Assembly (NCBI GenBank): GCA_034436355.1
Contig: DAOTVQ010000035.1
Location: 62,001-126,000, forward strand
Length of the DNA stretch: 64,000 nucleotides
Reading direction: 5' to 3'
From: CP2-2F sp034436355
Lineage (GTDB): Bacteria > Chloroflexota > Anaerolineae > Aggregatilineales > UBA2796
The translations under genes and the position numbers were made by a program. Positions 25,076 to 32,999 of this stretch are shown here, one piece after another. Under the pieces are notes generated by a model that ran no database searches, had not been told where the DNA came from, and worked only from the letters and a program-made list of their open reading frames with translations. Each line of letters opens with the position of its first letter. Within the stretch, counting starts at the first letter, position 1.

Positions 25076-28000
25076 ATGCCGCGTGCTTTGCTTGCCTTCC
25101 TCGTAGGCTGCCTGATCAGTGCCTTAGGTGTTGGCGTGGCACTGTGGCGCGCCGATCAGTATGGGCGTGCCGTGCGCGGCTGGGAAAATCCCGCCGATGG
25201 CGGCGCGCTGCCTTTCAAAGTGCCGTTGCAAGGCGTGAACACTGCCCTAACCAAATATGCACCAGAGGCTTTGCCGCGTGAGCTGGCACAGATCGCGGCG
25301 GCAGGCTTTGTTTGGGTGCGGCAGCCGTTCTATTGGGCAGAGATTGAGCCTGAGCGCGGCACGTTCGATTTCAGCCGCTATGATCCGATTGTGGCTGCCC
25401 TTGCCGCACAACCGACTCTGCGCCTTGTGGCGGTGCTGGAAAGCACGCCGACTTGGGCGCGGCGGCGTGAGGCACAAGGCAGTTTCTATGCGCCGCCCAC
25501 CAATGTGGAGCATTTCGCACGCTTTGCGCGCACGCTTGCCGCACGCTACGCCGATCAGATTGATTTCTACCAAATCTGGGATGAACCAAACCTGTATGAC
25601 CGCTGGGGCGGACTCGATCCACAGCCAGCGGAATATGCGGCGCTGCTGGCGGCTGCCTACCCTGCGATCAAGGGCAACGATCTGAGCGCAACGGTGATTG
25701 CGGCGGGCTTGGCGCCAACTGTGGAACAAGGTCCGCGCAACATCAGCGATTTGAGCTATCTGCGGGCGCTGTATGCCTACGGCGCGCAGGATTACTTCGA
25801 CGCGGCGGCGGGCAAACCTTACGGCTTCAACACCTCACCTGAGGATCGCACTGTCGACTCAAATGTGCTGAACTTCTCGCGCTTGATCCTGCTGCGCGAG
25901 GTGATGCAGCAAAACGGCGATGGACATAAGGCGCTGTGGGGCAGTCATTTTGGCTGGAACAGCTTGCCTGAAGGCTGGCGCGGCGCGCCTTCGATTTGGG
26001 GACAGGTGGACGCAACAACACAAGCCGCCTACACACGGGCAGCCTATGGGCGGGCAGCCCGTGAGTGGGCATGGATCGGCGGCTTGATCCTGCAACACTG
26101 GTCACCGGATGCACCTGCTGACGACCCAATACATGGCTTTGCCGTTTCGGGCAAGGCGGCGGCGTGGTTTGAAGGCGGCGCTTTTTTTTCGGGCGAAGGG
26201 TTAGAAATTGGCTTGCATCATCCAACCGACCCGCGCCTGCGCTATGAAGGCGCTTGGCAGCTTGGCGCGCTTGGCGCAGATGTGCGCTCTCCCGATTATG
26301 GCGATCCGAATTTTGATTTTAGCCCACAACGCCTGACTTTTCGCTTTCGTGGTGAATCTTTAGCGCTGCGCGTGCGGCGTGGCAATTATCTTGCCTATCT
26401 CTACGTCAAGGTGGATGGACAGCCTGCTAACAGCTTGCCGCATAATGAAGAAGGCGGCTATATGGTGCTGCGCTCTGCCCGCCTGCAACCAGAGACGGTC
26501 ACCATTCGGGCGGCAGCGGGCTTGGGTGAAGGCACCCATGAAGCCGAAGTTGTGCCATACGTCGGCTACGACCGCTGGATTTTGGCGGCAGTGGCGGTTG
26601 GCGAGTCGCCGCCTGCCGTGCCGCTGCCCGTGATCGGTGGCGGTTGGTTGGCAGCCCTAATCGGTGGGTTGGGTGCGCTATGGGCGCTGCGCCAAATGCC
26701 ACACGGCGCACGCCAACAAACAGCGCGTGCAGTGCGTGCCTATTTAGGCAAGATGGCGGCGGTGTTCAGCGCTGTCCTGATCTCGATCATTGGTGCGCTG
26801 AGCATGGCATTAACGCTCAACGATCTGCTGCCTGCCGTTTTGCGGCGCGATGCAGTCGCTATCACGGCGGCGGCGGCGGTCAGTGGCGCGCTGTATCTCT
26901 CGCCGCACCTGATCATCACCGCTGCGGCGCTTGTGACGCTTGGCGTGCTGATCTACAACCGTCCGCTGATCGGCTTGGCGTTGGTCGCCTTCTGGACGCC
27001 GTTCTTCCTCGCGCCGCTTGAACTGTATGTGTGGGCAGCGCCAATGGTCGAGCTAAGCCTGCTGGCAACCTTTGGCGCGCTGCTGCTGCGCGGCGGTGTG
27101 GCAGTGGTGCGCGGTGCGCGCTTGCCCACTCTGCACCTGATCGCCCTAGACTGGGCGATGCTTGCCTTTGCTGCGTTGGGCGTGTTGAGCCTGCTGTGGA
27201 GCGCTGAGCGTTCAACGGCAATCCGTGAGCTGCGCGTGATCGTGCTAGAGCCGCTGCTCTTTTATGCCTTACTGCGCGTTGTGCGCCCGAATCGGCGCGA
27301 GTGGCTGCTGCTGGTGGATGTCTTCCTCATGTCAGGCGTGGCGGTCTCGCTGATCGGGCTGTACGGCTTCCTGACGGGGACGGGCGGCTTCGCACTGGCA
27401 GAGCAAGGCACGCGGCGTTTGATGAGCGTTTACAGCTCGCCCAATAACCTTGCGCTGTTCTTAGGGCGTGTGCTGCCCTTTGGCGTGGCGATGATCTTCT
27501 TCGCACCAACGTGGATCAGGCGCCTTGGCGCGGGCGTCCTCACGCTAATCGTGCTGATCGCCCTAGCGCTGACGCAAAGTTTGGGCGCAGCAGTCTTGGG
27601 CATTCCCGCCGCCTTAGCCTGTGTGCTGCTTTTGTGGGATTGGCGGCGCGGCGCGTTGATCATGGTGGGCGTGGCGGTGCTAGGGCTGATTGCTTTGCCG
27701 CTTGCCGCACAGATTCCGCGCTTGCAGGGCGCGCTCGATCTGTCGCGGGCATCTTCGCTGATGCGGACTCAGTTGTGGCAGTCCAGCCTGAGCCTGATCG
27801 CAGAGCGTCCGATCACGGGCGGCGGCTTGGATCAATTTCTGTATCTCTATCGCAGCCGCTATATCTTGCCAAGCGCTTGGGAAGAGCCTGATCTCTCGCA
27901 TCCGCACAACGTGCTGCTCGATTTCTGGATACGGCTTGGGCTGGGCGGCGTGCTGATGTTTGGTGCATTGCAGCTTGCCTTTTGGCGGGCAAGCCTGAGG

Positions 28001-28228
28001 GCATGGCGGCAGCTCTGGCGCGGCGCGCAGCGCGATCCGTTGGCGGCGGCGTGCGTGGTGGGTGCGATGGGCGCGATGGCAAACATCCTAGCACACGGTT
28101 TGGTGGATAACAGTTACTTCGTGATCGATCTGGCGTTTATCTTTTGTTTCGTGGCGGCAGCAGTGGCAAACATGGCAGAAATGGCGGCACAAGGGATAGG
28201 CTATGGCGCGGGTGCTGGTGGTAGATAG
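25076..28228 (+). CDS. Glycosidase-like domain fused to O-antigen ligase-like domain
   Basis: A 1050-residue two-part membrane protein. After an N-terminal transmembrane helix, residues of about 45-350 resemble a clan GH-A TIM barrel: GFVWVRQPFYWAEIEP and the acid/base motif QIWDEPN (E170). At the place of the nucleophile the sequence is LWGSHFGWN, with H291 where a Glu (TEFGW) is usual. A beta-rich segment follows (about 360-505), then roughly twelve transmembrane segments. These carry Wzy/WaaL-type ligase features: LMSVYSSPNNLALFLGRVLPFG, LMRTQLWQSSLSLIAERPITGGG and the periplasmic-loop HPHNVLLDFWIRLGLGG. It probably polymerises or ligates a surface glycan while holding a glycan in the extracellular domain. 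Confidence 0.82.
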   Translation: MPRALLAFLVGCLISALGVGVALWRADQYGRAVRGWENPADGGALPFKVPLQGVNTALTKYAPEALPRELAQIAAAGFVWVRQPFYWAEIEPERGTFDFSRYDPIVAALAAQPTLRLVAVLESTPTWARRREAQGSFYAPPTNVEHFARFARTLAARYADQIDFYQIWDEPNLYDRWGGLDPQPAEYAALLAAAYPAIKGNDLSATVIAAGLAPTVEQGPRNISDLSYLRALYAYGAQDYFDAAAGKPYGFNTSPEDRTVDSNVLNFSRLILLREVMQQNGDGHKALWGSHFGWNSLPEGWRGAPSIWGQVDATTQAAYTRAAYGRAAREWAWIGGLILQHWSPDAPADDPIHGFAVSGKAAAWFEGGAFFSGEGLEIGLHHPTDPRLRYEGAWQLGALGADVRSPDYGDPNFDFSPQRLTFRFRGESLALRVRRGNYLAYLYVKVDGQPANSLPHNEEGGYMVLRSARLQPETVTIRAAAGLGEGTHEAEVVPYVGYDRWILAAVAVGESPPAVPLPVIGGGWLAALIGGLGALWALRQMPHGARQQTARAVRAYLGKMAAVFSAVLISIIGALSMALTLNDLLPAVLRRDAVAITAAAAVSGALYLSPHLIITAAALVTLGVLIYNRPLIGLALVAFWTPFFLAPLELYVWAAPMVELSLLATFGALLLRGGVAVVRGARLPTLHLIALDWAMLAFAALGVLSLLWSAERSTAIRELRVIVLEPLLFYALLRVVRPNRREWLLLVDVFLMSGVAVSLIGLYGFLTGTGGFALAEQGTRRLMSVYSSPNNLALFLGRVLPFGVAMIFFAPTWIRRLGAGVLTLIVLIALALTQSLGAAVLGIPAALACVLLLWDWRRGALIMVGVAVLGLIALPLAAQIPRLQGALDLSRASSLMRTQLWQSSLSLIAERPITGGGLDQFLYLYRSRYILPSAWEEPDLSHPHNVLLDFWIRLGLGGVLMFGALQLAFWRASLRAWRQLWRGAQRDPLAAACVVGAMGAMANILAHGLVDNSYFVIDLAFIFCFVAAAVANMAEMAAQGIGYGAGAGGR

Positions 28229-28580
28229 TGATCCAAGCTTTGTGAATTTGGTACGTTTGATCCTTGAACGGCATGGCGATGTAGTGATTGGCACAACAGA
28301 TGCACGGCAAGTGTTGGGCTTGGCATATGAACATCTGCCGCACCTGATCATCACGGGCGGCATAATGCCCCACCACAACGGCTACACGCTGTGCCGTATG
28401 TTGCGCGGCACTGAGCAGTTTGCGGATATACCTATCATCTTGATGTCTGCCAGTGGCAATCGGGCTGAGGCAGAACAGGCGGGTGCCAATCGGTTTTTGG
28501 CGAAACCCTTCCATCCACACGCCCTGATTGAGGCTATGCGAGAGCTACTCCACGCGGGCGGCGGCGCACCAAGCCGCTAG
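28203..28580 (+). CDS. Degenerate CheY-like receiver protein
   Basis: A 125-residue receiver-fold protein whose start lies 26 bases inside the ligase fusion gene. The fold is evident (LVVDSDPSFVNLVRLILERHG, PIILMSASG, FLAKPFHPHALIEAM with the conserved Lys). Where the phospho-acceptor Asp is expected (PDLIILDIMMP in canonical members) the sequence is PHLIITGGIMP, so the acceptor is replaced by Gly. One Asp of the acidic pair is kept (VDSD). It is therefore a pseudo-receiver that cannot be phosphorylated in the usual way and may signal through binding. Overlap with the ligase gene points to coupled expression. Confidence 0.82.
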   Translation: MARVLVVDSDPSFVNLVRLILERHGDVVIGTTDARQVLGLAYEHLPHLIITGGIMPHHNGYTLCRMLRGTEQFADIPIILMSASGNRAEAEQAGANRFLAKPFHPHALIEAMRELLHAGGGAPSR

Positions 28581-28623
28581 GTAGACACACTCAAAAGCGC
28601 GCTGTGTAGCGCGCTGCGGTAAA

Positions 28624-28695
28624 TGACCCTAGTAGGACTCGAACCTACAACAAACGGATTAAAAGTCCGCTGCTCTACCATTGAGCTATAGGGCC
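28624..28695 (-). tRNA. tRNA-Lys (anticodon TTT)
   Basis: The - strand folds as a 72-base tRNA. The acceptor arm is GGCCCTA/TAGGGTC with one G-T pair, the D arm GCTC/GAGC and the anticodon stem GCGGA/TCCGT around loop CTTTTAA (anticodon TTT). A 5-base variable loop and T arm GTAGG/CCTAC with loop TTCGAGT follow, and the discriminator base is A. CCA is not encoded. A strong promoter lies upstream at 28728-28756. Confidence 0.97.
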
Positions 28696-28727
28696 CTGCT
28701 GCGTGTAATCCGCACGCAACAAGCCTA

Positions 28728-28756
28728 ATTGTAGGCGATCAAAGGCAGCCCGTCAA
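28728..28756 (-). promoter_or_regulatory. Promoter of tRNA-Lys
   Basis: On the - strand TTGACG (28751-28756) and TACAAT (28728-28733) are 17 bases apart, each one base off consensus. The leader between it and the tRNA contains GCGTG and CACGC, which can form a short hairpin that processing enzymes may remove. Confidence 0.75.
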
Positions 28757-28871
28757 GGCTAGGTTCTGCCCTACCACAGATTGCCAGCGGCTGTTGCACA
28801 GCGCACTCAAATACGCCATACTTTGTGAAATTTTCCGTAAAATGACGACTCAAAATGCTTACAAACCGCAC

Positions 28872-29474
28872 ATGACGCACCCGATATACGCTATAATGCA
28901 AAGTAGAAGGTCGATTCGGCGCTACACGGATCAGCCGCTGCCATCAGCGCTTGTGGTGCGCTTGCTAGAGGCGGCGATCTGGGCGCCTTCCGCGCATAAT
29001 CGGCAGCCGTGGCGTTTTGCCGCACTTGGCACGCCTGAGGCACGCGAAAGGCTCGCCGCCGCAATGGGTGAACGGCTGCGCGCTGACCTCACCGCAGATG
29101 GCGCCGCGCCCGACGTGATCGAGCGCGATGTGAGCCGTTCGTACAGCCGCATCAGCAGCGCACCGATGGCGGTGGTGGTCTGTTTGAGCATGGTAGACAT
29201 GGATCGCTATTTGGATGAACGACGTGGAGAGGCAGAATACAGCATGGCAGTTCAAAGTGTGGCGATGGCGGTTCAAAACCTGCTCTTGGCAGCCCACGCC
29301 GAAGGGTTGGGTGCTTGTTGGATGTGTGCGCCGCTCTTCTGCCCTGAGGTGGTGCGTGCCGCGCTCGATCTGCCCACTGATTGGCAGCCGCAAGCACTCA
29401 TCACGCTTGGCTACCCTGCTGTGGAACGCGAAGCGACGCGCCAGCCGCTTGAAACGCGTGTGCTATGGCGCTAA
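28872..29474 (+). CDS. Nitroreductase-fold protein, FbiB C-terminal type
   Basis: A 200-residue FMN-dependent nitroreductase-fold protein with RRSIRRYTDQPLP, EAAIWAPSAHNRQPWRF and the C-terminal LGACWMCAPLFCPEVVRAALDLP. Its stop overlaps the start of cofD by 10 bases and cofC follows. In mycobacteria the C-terminal domain of FbiB has this fold and reduces dehydro-F420-0 to F420-0; stand-alone versions are known next to F420 genes in Chloroflexota. I therefore assign that role by context. The start is uncertain: ATG 28872 was chosen, ATG 28842 and 28896 are alternatives, and no good Shine-Dalgarno precedes any. TTGCAC-N17-CATACT at 28794-28822 may be the operon promoter. Confidence 0.82.
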   Translation: MTHPIYAIMQSRRSIRRYTDQPLPSALVVRLLEAAIWAPSAHNRQPWRFAALGTPEARERLAAAMGERLRADLTADGAAPDVIERDVSRSYSRISSAPMAVVVCLSMVDMDRYLDERRGEAEYSMAVQSVAMAVQNLLLAAHAEGLGACWMCAPLFCPEVVRAALDLPTDWQPQALITLGYPAVEREATRQPLETRVLWR

Positions 29475-30412
29475 ACCACACTTTTAGGCGCGTGGTGGCG
29501 TTGGCGGGCGGCGTTGGCGGCGCAAAGCTGGCAGCGGGCTTGGCGGCACGTTTGCCACACGGCGCACTGACCATCATTGGCAACACGGGCGATGATTTTC
29601 GCCATTATGGGCTGCACGTCTCGCCCGATCTGGATACGGTCATGTATACCTTAGCGGGCATTGCACACCCGATCAACGGCTGGGGCATCGCGGATGATAC
29701 GCGCCAAATGTTGGGCATGTTGGCGCGCTATGGCGAAGACACATGGTTTGGGCTGGGCGATCTTGACCTTGCCACAAACCTGCTCCGTACCCATTGGCTG
29801 GCGCAGGGTCAGCCGCTCAGCCAGATCACCGCACACCTCTGTGAAAGATTGGGCGTTACGGCGCGTCTGATTCCCATGACGGACGATCCACTGGCAACCG
29901 TCGTCTATACGGTGGCGCATGGAAAACTGTCTTTTCAAGAGTATTTCGTGCGCTACCGCTGGCAGCCAACCGTCACGCGCTTGGCTTATGAAGGCGCAGA
30001 GCTAGCACAGCCAGCAGCAGGCGTGTTAGAAGCGCTGGAACAGGCGGAGGCGATCATCATTTGTCCTTCTAATCCGCTGTTGTCCATTGCGCCGATTTTG
30101 GCGGTGCGTGCCATTCGGGAAGCGCTTATGGCGCGGCGTGTGCCATGTATTGCCATAAGCCCCATTATTGCGGGTGCAGCCTTGAAGGGACCTACGGTTA
30201 AGATAATGCATGAGCTAGGCTTGCGCGCTGACGTGGCAGGTGTGGCAAGCTACTATGATGGGCTGATCGATGGCTTTGTGGTGGATGAGGCAGATCGTGA
30301 GGTGACGCTGAAACAACGCACTTTGATAACAAATATCCGTATGATGACGCCAACAGATCGGGGACGGTTGGCAGAAGAAGTGTTATTTTGGATAGGAGAT
30401 TTACATCAATGA
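29465..30412 (+). CDS. cofD: CofD/FbiA, phospholactate or enolpyruvyl transferase of F420 biosynthesis
   Basis: A 315-residue CofD/FbiA homologue that joins the 2-phospho-L-lactyl (or enolpyruvyl) group from its GDP-activated form to the deazaflavin Fo. Recognisable family features are VALAGGVGGAKLAAGLA at the N terminus, IIGNTGDDFRHYGLHVSPDLDTVMYTLAG, and ICPSNPLLSIAPIL with the later SPIIAGAALKGPT. The start overlaps the nitroreductase gene, and its TGA overlaps the ATG of cofC, so the three are one operon. CofE (F420-0 glutamyl ligase) and Fo synthase are not in the window. Confidence 0.95.
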   Translation: MALNHTFRRVVALAGGVGGAKLAAGLAARLPHGALTIIGNTGDDFRHYGLHVSPDLDTVMYTLAGIAHPINGWGIADDTRQMLGMLARYGEDTWFGLGDLDLATNLLRTHWLAQGQPLSQITAHLCERLGVTARLIPMTDDPLATVVYTVAHGKLSFQEYFVRYRWQPTVTRLAYEGAELAQPAAGVLEALEQAEAIIICPSNPLLSIAPILAVRAIREALMARRVPCIAISPIIAGAALKGPTVKIMHELGLRADVAGVASYYDGLIDGFVVDEADREVTLKQRTLITNIRMMTPTDRGRLAEEVLFWIGDLHQ

Positions 30413-31026
30413 CCACTTGGGCAATTGTGCCGGTTAAGCCTTTCGTGCGTGCCAAGAGCCGCCTTGCCAGTGTGCTAACGCCCGAACAGCGCGAAGCACT
30501 GGCAGAGCGTATGCTTCGGCATGGCTTGGCAACCTTGAGCAGCGTGCGCGGCATAGCAGGCGTCATGGTAATTAGCCGCGATACGAAGGTGCTGGCGATT
30601 GCGCGTGAATATGGGGCGCACACAGTACAGGAAAGCGGCACGCCAGAGCTGAACGCCGCCTTGCTGCGTGCGACCGAAGTGGCACGGCTGCGCGGCGCAA
30701 CGAGCGTCTTGGTACTGCCGGCGGATTTGCCGCTTTACACCACGCAAGACGTAGAGGAAGTGTTGCATCTAGGGCGCTTTCGGCATACCGTCGTGCTAGT
30801 GCCAGATCGGAATGAGGATGGCACCAATGCCATGCTGATTAACCCGCCCGGCTTCGTTCCCTATGCCTTTGGGGCAGGCAGCTTTCAGCGCCACTGCGAA
30901 TTGGCAGAACGGCACGGCGCAACGCTCAAAATTCACCATTCCGAGCGCCTGAGCATTGATATTGATACACCGAACGATCTCGCCTTTTACGAAGAACAGC
31001 TTGGCGGCGTGCCACACGCCTCTTAG
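30409..31026 (+). CDS. cofC: CofC/FbiD guanylyltransferase of F420 biosynthesis
   Basis: A 205-residue nucleotidyltransferase of the CofC/FbiD family, which activates 2-phospholactate, phosphoenolpyruvate or phosphoglycerate with GTP for CofD. The opening WAIVPVKPFVRAKSRLA carries the nucleotide-binding VPVKPxxxAKSRL signature. LVLPADLPLYTTQDVEEVL and LSIDIDTPNDLAFY are also characteristic. Its ATG overlaps the cofD stop (ATGA), with AGGAGA upstream. Presence of the linked reductase suggests PEP as the natural substrate, as in the dehydro-F420 route; this is inference. A hairpin terminator follows. Confidence 0.92.
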   Translation: MTTWAIVPVKPFVRAKSRLASVLTPEQREALAERMLRHGLATLSSVRGIAGVMVISRDTKVLAIAREYGAHTVQESGTPELNAALLRATEVARLRGATSVLVLPADLPLYTTQDVEEVLHLGRFRHTVVLVPDRNEDGTNAMLINPPGFVPYAFGAGSFQRHCELAERHGATLKIHHSERLSIDIDTPNDLAFYEEQLGGVPHAS

Positions 31027-31061
31027 CCTTTGGGCAGGCTGTACAAGAAAATAATTAAATG

Positions 31062-31083
31062 GGGACGCTCGCTTGAGCGTCCC
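31062..31083. terminator. Terminator hairpin between cofC and the M50 gene
   Basis: GGGACGCTC (31062-31070) and GAGCGTCCC (31075-31083) form a perfect 9-base-pair stem with loop GCTT. On the - strand it is followed by the T-rich CATTTAATTATTTTC, which makes it a plausible intrinsic terminator for the M50 protease gene. For the + strand cofC it may work as a shared hairpin. Confidence 0.65.
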
Positions 31084-31097
31084 TGCTGTTGTGCAGC

Positions 31098-32354
31098 TTA
31101 ACGCCCAAAGGTGAAAGGCGTCACGGTGCCGATCAGGAAGAACAGGGCGATGGTGGCATAGCCGATCAGCTTTCGGCGGCTATCCAACGGCGTGATGTCG
31201 TCACCCGGTGGCGGATGCCGCAGCCCAGTCAGGAAGGCGAGGAAGGCAAAAAAGAGCAGGCTTGGAAAGATCGTCAACCCTAAGAAGATCATGATGGCAA
31301 AGGTGGCGAGTGCGATTTTCCACGCCGCCTCGCCAAAGAGCGTGTACATCACATGCCCGCCATCCAACTGACCAATCGGCAGCAGATTCAGCACGGTGAG
31401 CAACATGCCAAACCAAGCCGCAAAGGCAATTGGTTGGCGCGCCACAAAGACGGCAAGCGATGAAATATTGCGCCCACCATAGGTTTGCAGCAAGTCCGGA
31501 CGCAGCACATCGCCCAAGCCTTGCAGCAGGATCGGCATTCCGATGCGTTCGTTGCCGATGCCCAGCAAGAGCAGGTTGTTGGCGCCAGCCGGCGGCAGAA
31601 ATAAGCCGATAATATAGGCGATGAGCGCCACCACAAACCCTGCTAACGGTCCGCTAATGCCCACATCGAAAAGTGCCTTACGGTTGTTCAACGGACTCTT
31701 GATGAAGATGACCGCGCCAAGCGTGCCAAGCAGAAAAAACGGGAATGGGATGAAATAGGGCAGCGTCACATCTACGCGGTGGCGGCGTGCCGCAAAATAG
31801 TGTCCCATCTCATGCACGCCTAAGATAAAGAGCAGCGTGAGCGCAAACGGCGCGCCTGCCTGAACCACATCGCCCACACTGGCAAAATTGCCACGCTGAA
31901 TGGCGCGCATGTTCAGCACTGCGCCCTGAAATTGCGCGCCGCTAATGGTGGCGGTGATGATGGTGAGCAGCAGCAGCAGCACATGCAGCCAGCGCGGCGA
32001 ATGGATGCGGCGCGGCTGCACAAGGCCTTCCATCAGCACGACCATATCCATGCCGTTTTTGCGGCGCAGCAACGGTGTGTAGCCAAGCGCTTGGTAGCGC
32101 TTCAAGAGCAGCGGATAAGTTGGCTCGGAGTCAGCCAGCAGCTTGCCCTGAAAAACAATGGCGTGGGCGGCTGTGCCGTTACGGGTTGGTTGATCCAGGT
32201 ATTCGACATTGTAGATGAGAAAAACATCCTCAAGGGCAGCCGCTAAGCGGTGCAGGGTGTCTTCTGCTGCTTGCAAAGCAGAGCGGGCAGAGTGCGGCGC
32301 GTGCAAGAAATCTGCATCGCCCATCAATTCAGGTAACGCCATACAATTCACCAT
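31098..32354 (-). CDS. Site-2 protease family (M50) membrane metalloprotease
   Basis: A 418-residue intramembrane zinc protease-like protein. The HEMGHYF motif (H181, E182, H185) lies in a transmembrane segment, and LPIGQLDGGHVMY supplies the distal Asp of the LDG metal motif. About seven hydrophobic segments span residues 140-415. The first 130 residues form a soluble domain with FLIYNVEYLD and ADSEPTYPLLLKRYQALGYTPLL, as seen in the S2P subgroup of cyanobacteria and plants (EGY-like). Such proteases cut membrane proteins, for example anti-sigma factors. The frame is open to 32468, but that start would be only 39 bases from smpB; I chose ATG 32354, where residues begin to look like protein. 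Start confidence is moderate. Confidence 0.85.
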   Translation of the reverse strand: MVNCMALPELMGDADFLHAPHSARSALQAAEDTLHRLAAALEDVFLIYNVEYLDQPTRNGTAAHAIVFQGKLLADSEPTYPLLLKRYQALGYTPLLRRKNGMDMVVLMEGLVQPRRIHSPRWLHVLLLLLTIITATISGAQFQGAVLNMRAIQRGNFASVGDVVQAGAPFALTLLFILGVHEMGHYFAARRHRVDVTLPYFIPFPFFLLGTLGAVIFIKSPLNNRKALFDVGISGPLAGFVVALIAYIIGLFLPPAGANNLLLLGIGNERIGMPILLQGLGDVLRPDLLQTYGGRNISSLAVFVARQPIAFAAWFGMLLTVLNLLPIGQLDGGHVMYTLFGEAAWKIALATFAIMIFLGLTIFPSLLFFAFLAFLTGLRHPPPGDDITPLDSRRKLIGYATIALFFLIGTVTPFTFGR

Positions 32355-32507
32355 CACACTAGAATCCGCCGCAGTGCGTGCAGCGGATTGTGAACTTAGA
32401 TCGGTTGTAACACGCCTTGCCCGAACCTGCAAACCGCGCCTCTGGGAGAGCAGGTTGACTCTTGCCATGACCAGTGAGACAATTCGCTAGAGAAGGAAAT
32501 AGAGATC

Positions 32508-32999
32508 ATGGCGAAAACAGCCAAAACGCCGAAGACGGCGAGCGATTTTATCGTCATAGCAACCAACAGCAAGGCAAGCCATAACTATACGTTGGGTGAG
32601 CGTTTTGAAGCAGGCTTAGTGCTGATCGGCTCGGAGATTAAATCCATCCGTGCGCGCAAGGTGAATTTGGGCGATGGCTATGTGGAGGAACGCGGCGGCG
32701 AGCTATGGCTGCTCAGCGTGCATATTGCTGAATATGCCCAAGCCAACCGCTTTGGGCATGAGCCGCTGCGCGCCCGTAAACTGCTGCTGCACCGCAAAGA
32801 GATTGCCTACCTGATCGGCAAAATCCGTGAGCGCGGCTATACGTTAGTGCCAACGCGCCTTTACTTGAAAAAAGGGCGTGCCAAGGTCGAAATTGCTGTA
32901 GCAAAAGGCAAGAAAGACTATGACAAGCGCGATGCGATTGCCACGCGAGAGGCAAACCTTGATATTCGCCGCCGCCTTAAAGAACAGCGCTTTGACTAG
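32508..32999 (+). CDS. smpB: SsrA-binding protein SmpB
   Basis: A 163-residue SmpB, which binds tmRNA and brings it to stalled ribosomes for trans-translation. Seen are the OB-fold core NYTLGERFEAGLVLIGSEIKSIRARKVNLGDGYV, HEPLRARKLLLHRKEI, and the basic C-terminal tail KKDYDKRDAIATREANLDIRRRLKEQ that mimics an mRNA in the decoding site. GAAGGAAATAGAG precedes the ATG. Its last 23 bases overlap the end of the convergent cyclase gene. No tmRNA gene was recognised in the window. Confidence 0.96.
   Translation: MAKTAKTPKTASDFIVIATNSKASHNYTLGERFEAGLVLIGSEIKSIRARKVNLGDGYVEERGGELWLLSVHIAEYAQANRFGHEPLRARKLLLHRKEIAYLIGKIRERGYTLVPTRLYLKKGRAKVEIAVAKGKKDYDKRDAIATREANLDIRRRLKEQRFD

Noticed and set aside
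32355..32468. Extended N terminus of the M50 protease
   Set aside because: The added 38 residues look random and the start would leave only 39 bases for two divergent promoters with smpB; the later ATG is preferred, with reservations.
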